A stretch of 64,000 bases of DNA, from assembly GCA_905373475.1 (NCBI GenBank), contig CAJPTC010000004.1, forward strand, positions 35,560 to 99,559. Direction: 5' to 3'. The position numbers and the translations under genes were made by a program. Positions 52,121 through 61,393 of this stretch are shown piece by piece (position 1 is the first letter of the stretch; every line of letters begins with the position of its first letter). The stretch comes from Bacteroidia bacterium. Its GTDB lineage: Bacteria > Bacteroidota > Bacteroidia > Bacteroidales > CAJPTX01. The notes under the pieces were generated by a model. It made no database searches and was not told where the DNA came from. It was given only the letters and a program-made list of their open reading frames with translations.

Positions 52121-55100
52121 ATGAGGGCGGTAAGAAAAAGTTTTGTGGTGCTGCTAGCGGTACTACTAGTATGCTTGTGTGTTCGTGGACAAGTGAGTCC
52201 GCGCGTAGGTGGTGTTGCTGAGCGTTACGAGCGTGCTATGGCGCTCTACCGCTCGGAACGGTATGCAGCCGCCGAGGAGGAGTTTCGCGTTATTGCACAG
52301 CTCGACGAGAAGAAAATAGGCGCTCTACAGGGCGAATCGGCGTTTTTTAGTGCCGTTTGTGCAGCACGACTGGGGCGCAGAGATGCCGCCTACGAATTGC
52401 AGCGTTTTATTGAATTTCACCCTGTTTCGTCGCGCGTAGATGAGGCACGCTACGAATTGGGTTCGTTGTATTACAACAGTAAGCGTTACAAAGAGGCGCT
52501 TCGTTGGTTCTCCGACATTGTAGGCACAGCTTTTGATGAGGAGCAACGCGCTGAGGTAGATTTTAAGCGTGCCTACTGTCTTTTTATGACCGACCGCCTG
52601 TCCGAAGCTTTCCCTATTTTTGCGAGGGTAAAGGAGAATGTATCCTATTTTCAAGCTCCTGCCACGTATTATTATGCCCATATTGCGTACACGCAGGGAC
52701 ACTATAGCACAGCGCTAGACAATTTCAAACGTATAGACAACGATCCGTCGTTTGCACCCATTGTGCCTTATTACGTTGCTCAGATCTACTATAAGCAGGA
52801 GAATTACCGCCTCCTAGCCAATTATATAGCGCCTTTGGTGGATGATGCTACATCTAGTCGGCAGTCTGAGATGCAACGAATGTTGGGCGAAGCTTATTTT
52901 CGGCTAGGTTTATACGATTCGGCAAAACTCGTTCTCGATAAGTACGCAGAACGTATTGGGCTACGTGCCCTCAGTCGCGACGACAACTACCTTCTTGGGG
53001 TTGTAGACTACAAAATGCAAAAATGGGAGAGCGCCGCGAAGTACCTTGAACGAGTTCCTACGGTAGAAGATTCTGTAACACAAAATGCTTACTACCATTT
53101 AGGCGACTGCTATTTGCACTTGGGCGACGACGAGCGTGCACAAAAAGCATTGGGCTTGGCCAGCGAGCTAACGTATGATAAGATCGTGCAAGAAGACGCC
53201 CTTTTCAACTACGCAAAGCTACTTTACGAGCATCGGTACAATCCGTTTAGCGATGCGGTGGCTGCATTTGCACGTTACATTGAGTTGTTCCCCAATTCTA
53301 AGCGACGCGACGAGGCATACACCTACTTAGGCATGGCCTTTATGGGAACGCAAAACTATCAGGGTGCTTTGGATGCGCTTTCCAAGATTGGCACAGTCAA
53401 TTCTACAACGCGTCGGGCTTTTCAACGCGCCTCCTATTACCGCGGCGTTGAGTATTTCCAAGCGCTCAAGTTTGGTAAAGCCGATACGCTGTTTGCCCAA
53501 TCGTTGAACTACAGCGAGCTTGACAACATGTTGCGTGCTAAGGCGCTCTATTGGCGTGCAGAGACGAACTACCGTCTGGAACGCTATTCGATAGCTGCTA
53601 TGCTCTATCGCCAATTTTTGAGTTCGCCTGGCGCATTTTCGCAACCGCAGTACTGCAAAGTGCCCTACGACCTCGGGTATTCTTATTTCAAACTAAAGGA
53701 TTATGATCAAGCCGTTTCTTGGTTTCGTAAGTTTGTTGATGCTACGAAGCGCGATTCTCTCGGCTTGCTAACCGATGCGCTTGTGCGCCTTGGAGACTGC
53801 CTATACATACAGCGTAAGTATTGGCCTTCGATTGAGTATTTCCAGAGAGCAAGTTTAGCTGGAGGCGTTGGTGCCGACTATGCTCTTTACCAGCAGGGAT
53901 GCGTGCTCGGCTTAGTGTCGCGACCTGAAAAGAAAATAGAGGTGCTTTCCAGTTTAGGAGAGCTTTACCCGACTTCGGTCTATCGTAGCAATGCCTATTT
54001 TGAGATAGCAGAGACTTACCACTTTCTCGATAAACTGAGTGCTGCCAAAGAGTATTACTGGAAGGTGGTCAATGAGTTTGCATCGAGTTCCAATGCACCT
54101 TCGGCATTGCTGCAGATTGGTTTGGTGTGCTACGAAGAGGATGACTATGACAATGCCATCAAGAATCTGGAACGCGTGGTTTCGGAATATTCAGGTACAC
54201 CCTCTATGCACGAAGCACTAGCGGCACTCGAACGAGTTTATCAGGCGAAAGGAGACGTAAAACCTTACTTGAGCTATTTGGAGAAGATTGGACAGTCGCA
54301 ACGCGTGTCGCAAGGGCGTCGCGATTCGCTATACTATACGACGGCAGAAGCACAGTATATGGGCGGACAGTATAGCCGAGCGCAGGTTTCTTTTGAAGAG
54401 TATTTGCGCGAATATCCGCAGGGTGCGGGGAGTCTGGCTGCCAATTTTTACCTTTCAGACTGTCTGCTTCGTGCGAACGATAGCGTGTCCGCTTTGCCAT
54501 ACCTAGAGGTTGTCATTGCTCGCCAGCCCAATGAGTTCTACGATAAGGCTTTGTATAAAGCTTGTATGATATACGAACAGCGCAAGGACTTAAAGCGCGC
54601 ACTGGAAGGCTATACAGAACTGGAGCGTGTAACATCGGATGTACAAATTCTTCAGGATGCTCGCTACGGCAAATTGCGCATGTCGGTTCTTACTAAAGAC
54701 GAGGAGCATATAATAGATTATGCCAATGCTGTTCTGGCGGACGAACGCATAGCGCCCGAGAAACACCTTTTTGCACGTTATCAGCTCGGGCTGGCATTGC
54801 AACGCGCCAAACGCTACGATTTGGCTTATAGTACCTTTGCCCTAATAGGCAATAATACGGGAGCTGCGACGGGCGCCGAGGCACGCTACCGAATGGCTGA
54901 GATTCGCTCTCAACAGAATGATTGGGCGAAGTTGCAAGAGGAAGTTTTTGCCTTTGCACGCAAGAATACGCCTCACCAATATTGGTTGGCGCGTGCCTTT
55001 ATTCTTTTAGCAGACGGCTACCGCGCTCAGAACGATCTGTTCCAAGCACGCGCCACACTGCAGAGCATTGCGGCGAACTACACTGAGACGGGGGATGGTA

Positions 55101-55204
55101 TTCGCGACGAGGTGAAGAAGAAGATGGAGGAACTCAATCAGGAGGAAAAGGCGCGTGAAAGAGTGATTCCTACGGATACCATTCAGTTCAATTTTGCACG
55201 ATGA
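52121..55204 (+). CDS. Large tetratricopeptide-repeat envelope protein
   Basis: A 1027-residue protein with a signal peptide (MRAVRKSFVVLLAVLLVCL ... VRGQ) and tetratricopeptide repeats over almost its whole length, at least fifteen units by eye (for example AYYHLGDCYLHLGDDERAQK and AYTYLGMAFMGTQNYQGALD). TPR arrays bind partner proteins; in the periplasm they often assemble or guide outer-membrane machinery. Similar ~1000-residue TPR proteins precede an outer-membrane barrel gene in other Bacteroidetes. The stop overlaps the next start (ATGA), so translation is coupled. Exact function unknown. Confidence 0.88.
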   Translation: MRAVRKSFVVLLAVLLVCLCVRGQVSPRVGGVAERYERAMALYRSERYAAAEEEFRVIAQLDEKKIGALQGESAFFSAVCAARLGRRDAAYELQRFIEFHPVSSRVDEARYELGSLYYNSKRYKEALRWFSDIVGTAFDEEQRAEVDFKRAYCLFMTDRLSEAFPIFARVKENVSYFQAPATYYYAHIAYTQGHYSTALDNFKRIDNDPSFAPIVPYYVAQIYYKQENYRLLANYIAPLVDDATSSRQSEMQRMLGEAYFRLGLYDSAKLVLDKYAERIGLRALSRDDNYLLGVVDYKMQKWESAAKYLERVPTVEDSVTQNAYYHLGDCYLHLGDDERAQKALGLASELTYDKIVQEDALFNYAKLLYEHRYNPFSDAVAAFARYIELFPNSKRRDEAYTYLGMAFMGTQNYQGALDALSKIGTVNSTTRRAFQRASYYRGVEYFQALKFGKADTLFAQSLNYSELDNMLRAKALYWRAETNYRLERYSIAAMLYRQFLSSPGAFSQPQYCKVPYDLGYSYFKLKDYDQAVSWFRKFVDATKRDSLGLLTDALVRLGDCLYIQRKYWPSIEYFQRASLAGGVGADYALYQQGCVLGLVSRPEKKIEVLSSLGELYPTSVYRSNAYFEIAETYHFLDKLSAAKEYYWKVVNEFASSSNAPSALLQIGLVCYEEDDYDNAIKNLERVVSEYSGTPSMHEALAALERVYQAKGDVKPYLSYLEKIGQSQRVSQGRRDSLYYTTAEAQYMGGQYSRAQVSFEEYLREYPQGAGSLAANFYLSDCLLRANDSVSALPYLEVVIARQPNEFYDKALYKACMIYEQRKDLKRALEGYTELERVTSDVQILQDARYGKLRMSVLTKDEEHIIDYANAVLADERIAPEKHLFARYQLGLALQRAKRYDLAYSTFALIGNNTGAATGAEARYRMAEIRSQQNDWAKLQEEVFAFARKNTPHQYWLARAFILLADGYRAQNDLFQARATLQSIAANYTETGDGIRDEVKKKMEELNQEEKARERVIPTDTIQFNFAR

Positions 55205-56940
55205 GGGAGGGGGCGAGAATGAATGCAGTGCAGAAGTTTTTGTTTGTAAGCGTCGCAACTTTATTGGGTACAACCGTTTTGGCGCAAGTAGATACTACGC
55301 AATCTTATCCGACGCTGAATACGGGGCAAACGAAGGTGGTGGAGGTAAGCCGTGTGTTCGATCCGAAGATTAGCGATGCTGGTAAAGTCAATTTTCTTCC
55401 GCAGCTAGACGATACGGTTATTGCTACGCCAAAATTTGAGTACCATTTGTTGGCACGTCCGCTTGTGCGTTTGTTGCCCTTACGCCCTATTCCTCCTGCA
55501 AAGATGGGACGCGAACGTCAGGGCAAACTGAGTCCCTTTTATGCCAAATTGGGTTTTGGGAATAACACTTCGCCCCTTGCAGAGCTCTATTATTCGGGGA
55601 GACGCTCCGAGATGCTAACCTATTCCGTCAGTGCAAAGCACATAAGCAGCTGGGGGAAGCTTGATCTAGACGAGGTTAAGAATGTAAGTGTTCCGTTTTC
55701 TAGTACCGATGTAGCCGCTCATTTGCGGGGGACGCACAGACGGAATAAATTCTCGTATCATATAGGCGCTTTCTATCGTCATGGTTATTCGAGTTTTTAT
55801 GGTGCGGGCGATTCATTAACTCGCCCCGTCGATTCGCTGTGGAATGAGACGCTGAGTCGCCATAAGGGAGGCTTTGCGTTTGATTTGGGGAGTACGCATC
55901 TCGATTCATCGCACTTCCAGTACCGCGTATCGGGGGCACTAGAAGGTTATACTGATAACTACGATAATGGGGAGTTTCATGCTCGCGCGGCTCTTGAGGG
56001 TTATAAGGATTTCGAGGGGCAACGCTACGGCGGTAAATTCCAAGTGGGACATTACGGCCTTTCGTTGGGCGAGACGCGATATCCGAACACGGTGGTTTCT
56101 TTCGCTCCGTGGCTCAAGCTGTATGGCGAACGGTGGCGTGTAATTGCAGGTGTTAATTTGCTCTATGATGCGAACGATGTACAAAGCGATTTGCACATTT
56201 ACCCCAAGGGACATGTATCGTACGATATTGTACGCCAGTATTTTATCCCGTATTTCGAGCTGGACGGTCGGCTAGAAACGGCAGACCGATGGAGTGTAAC
56301 GCAGGAGAATCCTTATCTCGATCCGCGCGTGAAGGTTTGGAATACATCGCGGAACATGGAGATGCGTTTCGGCGTAAAAGGGCGTTTTACGAGCCGTTTT
56401 GGTTTTAATTTCTACGGCGAATATGCGCTGGTAGACAGTATGCGTTTTTCAGTAAACGGGATCGGGCGCAGGGAGGTGTCGCTAGGGCACTATCAATCGG
56501 GGTTGATAGCACCTATGCGTTCGGTGTACGATCGGGTGGCAGAAACGCACCTACGGGGCGAGCTTTACTATGCCCTAAGTACACGTTTCTCGGCTGGTGT
56601 GCGTGCCGATTATTGGAGCTATACACTGATACGCCAAGCCGAACCTTGGCATAAACCAGCATGGGGGGGGACGCTCTATGCAAACTATAACCTGCGGGAT
56701 AAAATCTATGCGGGAATTGATTTTACCGTATTCGGAGGTCGCAAAGCGTCTTCCGCCACTGGTGAGGCTATAGAATTGCCCATAGACTACGATCTGAATC
56801 TCCAGCTCCGCTATCGTCTGAGCAAGGGGTTCTCGCTTTTTACCGACTTCCGCAACCTCCTCTTCCAACGTTCCTATTCCTACAATTTGTATCCGCGTCA
56901 TCGTTTACAAGCCTACCTAGGAATCATTTTGGAGTTTTAG
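55201..56940 (+). CDS. Outer-membrane beta-barrel protein paired with the TPR protein
   Basis: A 579-residue exported protein (signal ending TLLGTTVLAQ). Residues ~35-110 are a short periplasmic region with proline-rich stretch (LLPLRPIPPAK); from ~112 on there are about twenty amphipathic strands (FYAKLGFGNNTSPLAELYYSG ... LQAYLGIILEF), the final strand ending in Phe as in outer-membrane proteins. It looks like a TonB-receptor-type barrel that lacks a plug domain. The start ATG at 55201 overlaps the TPR stop by 4 bp; an ATG at 55219 is an alternative. Partner and substrate are unknown. Confidence 0.85.
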   Translation: MREGARMNAVQKFLFVSVATLLGTTVLAQVDTTQSYPTLNTGQTKVVEVSRVFDPKISDAGKVNFLPQLDDTVIATPKFEYHLLARPLVRLLPLRPIPPAKMGRERQGKLSPFYAKLGFGNNTSPLAELYYSGRRSEMLTYSVSAKHISSWGKLDLDEVKNVSVPFSSTDVAAHLRGTHRRNKFSYHIGAFYRHGYSSFYGAGDSLTRPVDSLWNETLSRHKGGFAFDLGSTHLDSSHFQYRVSGALEGYTDNYDNGEFHARAALEGYKDFEGQRYGGKFQVGHYGLSLGETRYPNTVVSFAPWLKLYGERWRVIAGVNLLYDANDVQSDLHIYPKGHVSYDIVRQYFIPYFELDGRLETADRWSVTQENPYLDPRVKVWNTSRNMEMRFGVKGRFTSRFGFNFYGEYALVDSMRFSVNGIGRREVSLGHYQSGLIAPMRSVYDRVAETHLRGELYYALSTRFSAGVRADYWSYTLIRQAEPWHKPAWGGTLYANYNLRDKIYAGIDFTVFGGRKASSATGEAIELPIDYDLNLQLRYRLSKGFSLFTDFRNLLFQRSYSYNLYPRHRLQAYLGIILEF

Positions 56941-56949
56941 TTTATTGTA

Positions 56950-57921
56950 ATGGAAACTACCAGCCCGCAACTGAGTGTGATAGTGCCCGCCTACAATGTA
57001 GAACGCTTTCTAGATAAGTGTTTGCATTCTATTTGGAAACAGACCTTTACGGATTTCGAGGTCATACTTATCAACGACGGCTCTACAGACAACACTTTGC
57101 AGATCTGCCGCGAGTGGACGGGGCGAGATCCGCGTTTTCGTCTGATATCTCAAGAAAATCAGGGGTTAGCTGAAACACGGAATGTCGGGATTCGTGCATC
57201 GCGCGCGCCGCGGGTGATGTTCGTCGATAGCGACGATTATCTGGAACACGACGCCATTCAGGTGCTCATGAACAATATGCGTCGCACGTCTGCGGACATA
57301 TCAATGGGGTGCTACATTGTAGAAGATCTGCAGGGTAAAAGACTGAAAAATCCCGCTCAGTTAGGAGATGTTTGTCTGACAACTCGTCAGGCTTATGTGA
57401 AGATATTGTTTGATCGCGAAGTGAGGTCGTACGCTTGGGCTAAAATATACACCAAAGCGCTTTTTGATGGTATTGAATACCCCAAGGGATTGTTGCTAGA
57501 GGACTACTTGACCACTTATCTTGTTTTTCGACGTGCAAAACTTGTTGTGAGTACAAGCAAGGGGATTTATCATTACGTGCAGCAGGCAACGAGCATTATG
57601 AATGTTGGAACGAATAAGATAACTCGTGATAAGGCTTTTATTGAGGGAGTATACCATCGTTTTTGCGATGCCGAGGCGTCGGGCTTACTGAACAAAAGAG
57701 AGCTAGCATTGTTCCGAGTGAAAACTTTGCGCCGAATGCTACGCACGTTCTTTTCTTTGGAACGCGAGGCTGCAAACGAATTTACTCAGACTCAACGACA
57801 AAACTATCTTGCTTATCTTAGCCACGTTTATAAACGAAAAGTCGAATCTGACGACTTGAAAAAAATTTGGCGTAGTACCGAACCTAAAAAATTATTGTTA
57901 ACGCTTTTCTATTGGAGATAA
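56950..57921 (+). CDS. Glycosyltransferase family 2, paralogue 1
   Basis: A 323-residue cytoplasmic GT-A transferase. The nucleotide-sugar site has LSVIVPAYNVERFLDKCL, LINDGSTDNT and the metal motif FVDSDDYL (D93/D95/D96). The C-terminal ~100 residues are helical and end KKLLLTLFYWR; the LFYW ending is shared by all four paralogues. Family 2 enzymes add sugars to lipid-linked glycans such as O-antigen or capsule. The stop codon TAA overlaps the start of the next gene (TAATG). Sugar donor and acceptor are unknown. Confidence 0.92.
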   Translation: METTSPQLSVIVPAYNVERFLDKCLHSIWKQTFTDFEVILINDGSTDNTLQICREWTGRDPRFRLISQENQGLAETRNVGIRASRAPRVMFVDSDDYLEHDAIQVLMNNMRRTSADISMGCYIVEDLQGKRLKNPAQLGDVCLTTRQAYVKILFDREVRSYAWAKIYTKALFDGIEYPKGLLLEDYLTTYLVFRRAKLVVSTSKGIYHYVQQATSIMNVGTNKITRDKAFIEGVYHRFCDAEASGLLNKRELALFRVKTLRRMLRTFFSLEREAANEFTQTQRQNYLAYLSHVYKRKVESDDLKKIWRSTEPKKLLLTLFYWR

Positions 57922-58934
57922 TGGGAGTGCCCGAACTAATAAGTGCGCAAGAGATTGAAAACGCAACAACACAAGGTCTGACACCTCATCTGAGTGTGAT
58001 TGTACCCGCTTACAACGTAGATCCTTATTTGGATAAGTGCTTGCAATCTATTTGTGATCAAACATTTACCGATTTTGAGGTAATTCTAGTTAACGACGGC
58101 TCCACAGACAATACACTCGCAATATGTCAGACATGGGCGCAGCGCGATAAACGAATTCGACTCATAGATCAGGAAAATCAAGGGCTGGCAGAAGTGAGAA
58201 ATATCGGTTTGCGCGAGTCTAGAGCCGATATGATCATGTTTGTAGACAGCGACGATTGGTTAGAACTGGACGCAATAGAGCACTTACTAAAATTGAAAGA
58301 AAAACAAAAGGCTCAAATAAGTATTGGGAGTTATGTGATTGAGAAAGAAGGAGTTCAGATACACAATAAACAGGTAGGTGATCGACTCCTAACTGGGCAA
58401 CAAGCGTATTTACTTAATCTGTATGATCGTGCATTGCAGTCATACTGTTGGGCAAAAATTTTCGATAAGTCCCTATTTGAAGGTATAAAGTACCCTACGG
58501 GACAGTACATGGAGGACTATTGTGTCACATATCTCGTCCTCTTACGTGCTCAGCACGTTGCGTGTTCTAGTAAGATAATTTATCATTACCTGTCGCGCGA
58601 AACGAGTATCTTAAATGATAGTACTCTGCATGATATACGAACCGCAGCTTTTTTTGAAATGCTTACTACCCGCTATGAGCATGCAAAAACAGCAGGTTAC
58701 CTTACAAAGAGGCAATTTGCACTTTGGCGTCTAAAAGTAATTCGACGTATTGTAAGGACTACCTTGGAAGGAAGAACCTACGGGCGGTATATGCCAGGAA
58801 CTCCAGAGATGCATAGCGCCTTCAGTTTCCTATCATTTGCTTGCGGAAAACCCGTGCAGGAAAAAGACCTTAAACGTATATATGCTTGGACGCGACGCAA
58901 AAAGATCTTTGCCATACTTTTCGGGTGGCTATAA
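57921..58934 (+). CDS. Glycosyltransferase family 2, paralogue 2
   Basis: A 337-residue paralogue with an extra ~14 residues at the N-terminus. Motifs: LSVIVPAYNVDPYLDKCL, LVNDGSTDNT, FVDSDDWLE. It keeps the shared mid-region phrase MEDYCVTYLVLLRA (LEDY in the others) that could be the catalytic-base loop, and ends KKIFAILFGWL, so the LFYW end is partly changed. The ATG at 57921 overlaps the preceding stop by one base; a TTG at 57912 is less likely. Confidence 0.92.
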   Translation: MGVPELISAQEIENATTQGLTPHLSVIVPAYNVDPYLDKCLQSICDQTFTDFEVILVNDGSTDNTLAICQTWAQRDKRIRLIDQENQGLAEVRNIGLRESRADMIMFVDSDDWLELDAIEHLLKLKEKQKAQISIGSYVIEKEGVQIHNKQVGDRLLTGQQAYLLNLYDRALQSYCWAKIFDKSLFEGIKYPTGQYMEDYCVTYLVLLRAQHVACSSKIIYHYLSRETSILNDSTLHDIRTAAFFEMLTTRYEHAKTAGYLTKRQFALWRLKVIRRIVRTTLEGRTYGRYMPGTPEMHSAFSFLSFACGKPVQEKDLKRIYAWTRRKKIFAILFGWL

Positions 58935-58948
58935 ATTGACATCCTTTC

Positions 58949-59965
58949 ATGAATCGCGCGCATGCGAGTAGCACTCAAACGTCGCGGATACCGCACCTGA
59001 GTATTATTGTTCCAGCTTTCAATGCTGAGAAATTTTTAAGCAGATGTTTGCAGTCTCTAGCTGCACAAACATACCCAGATTTCGAAGTGATACTCATTAA
59101 CGATGGGTCAAAGGATAATACTCTCGCATTAGCGGAGGATTGGGCGCGACGAGACTCCAGGATTAGACTCTTTTCGCAGGAAAACAGAGGACCAGCAGCA
59201 ACAAGAAATAGAGGAATCCGTGAGGCGCACGCCTCACGGATCATGTTCGTTGATAGTGACGATTATTTAGAACTTAATGCTGTAGAACTTTTGCTTAGGT
59301 TGAAAGAGGAAAAAAAAGCTCAAATAGCACTGGGGTGGTATGTTAAGGAGAATCTGAAAGGAAAAAGATACCCTCTTCATCAACAAGCACCAGATGGTGT
59401 AATTTCAGGCAAAAAAGCCTATTTAGAGGCATTGTATGACCTTCGTATACAAAATTTTAATTGTATGAAGATTTTTGATAAAGTCCTTTTTGATGGAATA
59501 CAATTCCCTGAAGGAGACTTTCTCGAAGATTATCAGACTATTTATAAGGTCTTTCTACGAGCTAAACGTTTCGCAATTACGAGTCAAATTGTGTATCACT
59601 ACGTTGTGCACGATGAGAGTGTACTCAATAACAAGGATACTTGGCTCAAATTGCATTGTAAATGGTTGGAAGTCTTTGTACAGCGATATGAGCATGCTAT
59701 GAGTGCATCTATACTCTCGCGAAGAGAAAAACAATTGTATCGGATCTATTGTATTCGCAAGCTGATTCGTTTGGCATCTACACTGTCGTGGCAGGACTGG
59801 TTTTTTGATAACGAACGCAAACCTGAAGATGTGGAAATCGCAGTACAAAAAACACAGGAGACAATTGGTAGGATTTATGGGAGAGAGGTGCGCCCTGAGG
59901 ACTATGAACGCGTAGTGAAGCAGACAGTTAAGAAAAAAATTTTGGTTCGTCTTTTTTATTGGTAA
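58949..59965 (+). CDS. Glycosyltransferase family 2, paralogue 3
   Basis: A 338-residue paralogue. Motifs: LSIIVPAFNAEKFLSRCL, LINDGSKDNT, FVDSDDYLELN, FLEDYQTIYKV. The end is KKKILVRLFYW. More AT-rich than its neighbours (for example around 59330-59640), which could mean a different age or source. It is followed after 11 bp by a truncated copy of the HAD gene. Confidence 0.92.
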   Translation: MNRAHASSTQTSRIPHLSIIVPAFNAEKFLSRCLQSLAAQTYPDFEVILINDGSKDNTLALAEDWARRDSRIRLFSQENRGPAATRNRGIREAHASRIMFVDSDDYLELNAVELLLRLKEEKKAQIALGWYVKENLKGKRYPLHQQAPDGVISGKKAYLEALYDLRIQNFNCMKIFDKVLFDGIQFPEGDFLEDYQTIYKVFLRAKRFAITSQIVYHYVVHDESVLNNKDTWLKLHCKWLEVFVQRYEHAMSASILSRREKQLYRIYCIRKLIRLASTLSWQDWFFDNERKPEDVEIAVQKTQETIGRIYGREVRPEDYERVVKQTVKKKILVRLFYW

Positions 59966-60130
59966 CCCGCTCTGCCATGGTCTATTCGTTGCTCGCGACC
60001 GATTTGGATGGTACACTCCTGAATCGTGCTGCTCAAATCTCGGAGGGTAATATTTCAGCACTCCAACGTTGCGGCGAACAGGGCATTGTACGTGTTGCTG
60101 CCACTGGGCGGTCGTATTACTTTAGTTTGT
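59951..60130 (+). repeat. Direct repeat, copy 1 (5' part of HAD gene)
   Basis: Nearly identical to 61214-61393 (offset 1263 bp), with only three mismatches, all in the last 15 bp. It spans the last codons of a glycosyltransferase, the spacer and the first ~51 codons of the HAD hydrolase. Confidence 0.95.
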
Positions 60131-60204
60131 TTGCCGAAAAGACGTTTCCAACCAAGATTTGGCGAAACTCGTTCGTTCTACTGTGTACAAGAAAGCGTTG
60201 GTAA
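59977..60204 (+). pseudogene. Truncated HAD hydrolase copy
   Basis: Opens exactly like the intact HAD gene at 61240 (MVYSLLATDLDGTLLNRA) for about 51 codons, then leaves homology at 60131 and runs out of frame to a stop at 60204. Only the first HAD motif remains, so it cannot be an active enzyme. It shares its last part with a fragment of another gene (next entry). Confidence 0.9.
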
Positions 60205-60221
60205 TGCTTTTCTATTGGTAA
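60132..60221 (+). pseudogene. 3' remnant of a fifth family 2 glycosyltransferase
   Basis: In a frame different from the truncated HAD copy, 29 codons read CRKDVSNQDLAKLVRST and VYKKALVMLFYW before TAA. This aligns with the ends of the neighbouring transferases (for example VRIEELETVLKKTIRQKALV with LFYW). So the 3' end of another transferase was fused directly to the 5' end of a HAD gene, the mark of a deletion between tandem copies. Confidence 0.85.
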
Positions 60222-60250
60222 GAGATGTCCTGAAATAAAAATGGCGCCTT

Positions 60251-61228
60251 ATGACAGCTTCCCCTTCTCTGAGTATAATTGTACCTGCCTACAATGTGGC
60301 AGCTAGCATCGATAAGTGTATTGCCTCCATTTGCATACAGACACGTTCAGATTTTGAGATTCTTTTAATCGATGATGGCTCTGAAGATGCTACCCCAGAC
60401 TTGGGCAAGCTTTGGTCAGAGCGCGATGAGCGTATCCGTTTTTTCTCACTCCCCCACAAGGGTGTCGCAGCTGTTCGCAATTTTGGATTGCGAGAAGCGC
60501 ATGCTGAACAGATCATGTTCGTAGAGAGCGACGATTATCTGGCATCGGATACGGTGGCTTGTCTCTTAAAACTCAAAAAGGAGCACGATGCCCAGATTGC
60601 TATTGGCGGCTACGTAACGGAGACCCTTGAAGGGGAGGCGACTTATCCGCGGCAGTTGGGCGATAAGGTTTTAACAGGGGCACAAGCTTATCGCGAAGCG
60701 CTCTATGCAGAGCGTTTACAGACCTATAATTGCATGAAGGTGTTCGATAAGGAGCTTTTTGAGGGCATTGAATACCCCGAAGGTGCGTTTCTCGAAGATT
60801 ATCAAGTCATTCCATTAGTATATCGCCGTGCGAAGAGGATTGTATCTACGTCGCGGGTTCTCTATCATTACGTGCAACACGAGAAGAGTATTCTGAACGA
60901 CGCTGCGCACCTTGCAATGGTGCATTCTGCATGGGCAACTGCCTGTGCAAAACGCTACCAAGAGGCAATGGCTTCGGACGTATTATCAAGAAGACAGAAG
61001 GCCTTTTACCGTATACATCTTACCCGACAAATTATCAGAACAGCGCTAGAATATGCGGAATGCGCGGCAAAAGCAGACGCGCAGCAAGAGGATAACAAGT
61101 TGTGCCTTGAGAAGACTCTGGAACTGCTCGAAAGAGTCTATGGCAAGCGAGTACGCATCGAAGAGCTCGAAACTGTATTGAAAAAAACTATTCGCCAAAA
61201 GGCGCTGGTTAAACTTTTTTATTGGTAA
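60251..61228 (+). CDS. Glycosyltransferase family 2, paralogue 4
   Basis: A 325-residue paralogue. Motifs: LSIIVPAYNVAASIDKCI, LIDDGSEDAT, and FVESDDYL, where the first aspartate of the metal motif seen in the other three (VDSDD) is glutamate. The later aspartates remain, so activity is still possible. FLEDYQVIPLVYRRA and the LVKLFYW end are kept. The stop is 11 bp before the intact HAD gene. Confidence 0.92.
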   Translation: MTASPSLSIIVPAYNVAASIDKCIASICIQTRSDFEILLIDDGSEDATPDLGKLWSERDERIRFFSLPHKGVAAVRNFGLREAHAEQIMFVESDDYLASDTVACLLKLKKEHDAQIAIGGYVTETLEGEATYPRQLGDKVLTGAQAYREALYAERLQTYNCMKVFDKELFEGIEYPEGAFLEDYQVIPLVYRRAKRIVSTSRVLYHYVQHEKSILNDAAHLAMVHSAWATACAKRYQEAMASDVLSRRQKAFYRIHLTRQIIRTALEYAECAAKADAQQEDNKLCLEKTLELLERVYGKRVRIEELETVLKKTIRQKALVKLFYW

Positions 61229-61393
61229 CCCGCTCTGCCATGGTCTATTCGTTGCTCGCGACCGATTTGGATGGTACACTCCTGAATCGTGCTGCTCAAA
61301 TCTCGGAGGGTAATATTTCAGCACTCCAACGTTGCGGCGAACAGGGCATTGTACGTGTTGCTGCCACTGGGCGGTCGTACTATTCTAGTTTGC
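61214..61393 (+). repeat. Direct repeat, copy 2 (5' part of HAD gene)
   Basis: Partner of 59951-60130; near-identical over about 180 bp, showing recent duplication or gene conversion. Confidence 0.95.

Noticed and set aside
59951..60221. Insertion sequence between the third and fourth transferase genes
   Set aside because: No terminal inverted repeats or transposase; the segment is fully explained by pieces of the neighbouring HAD and transferase genes.
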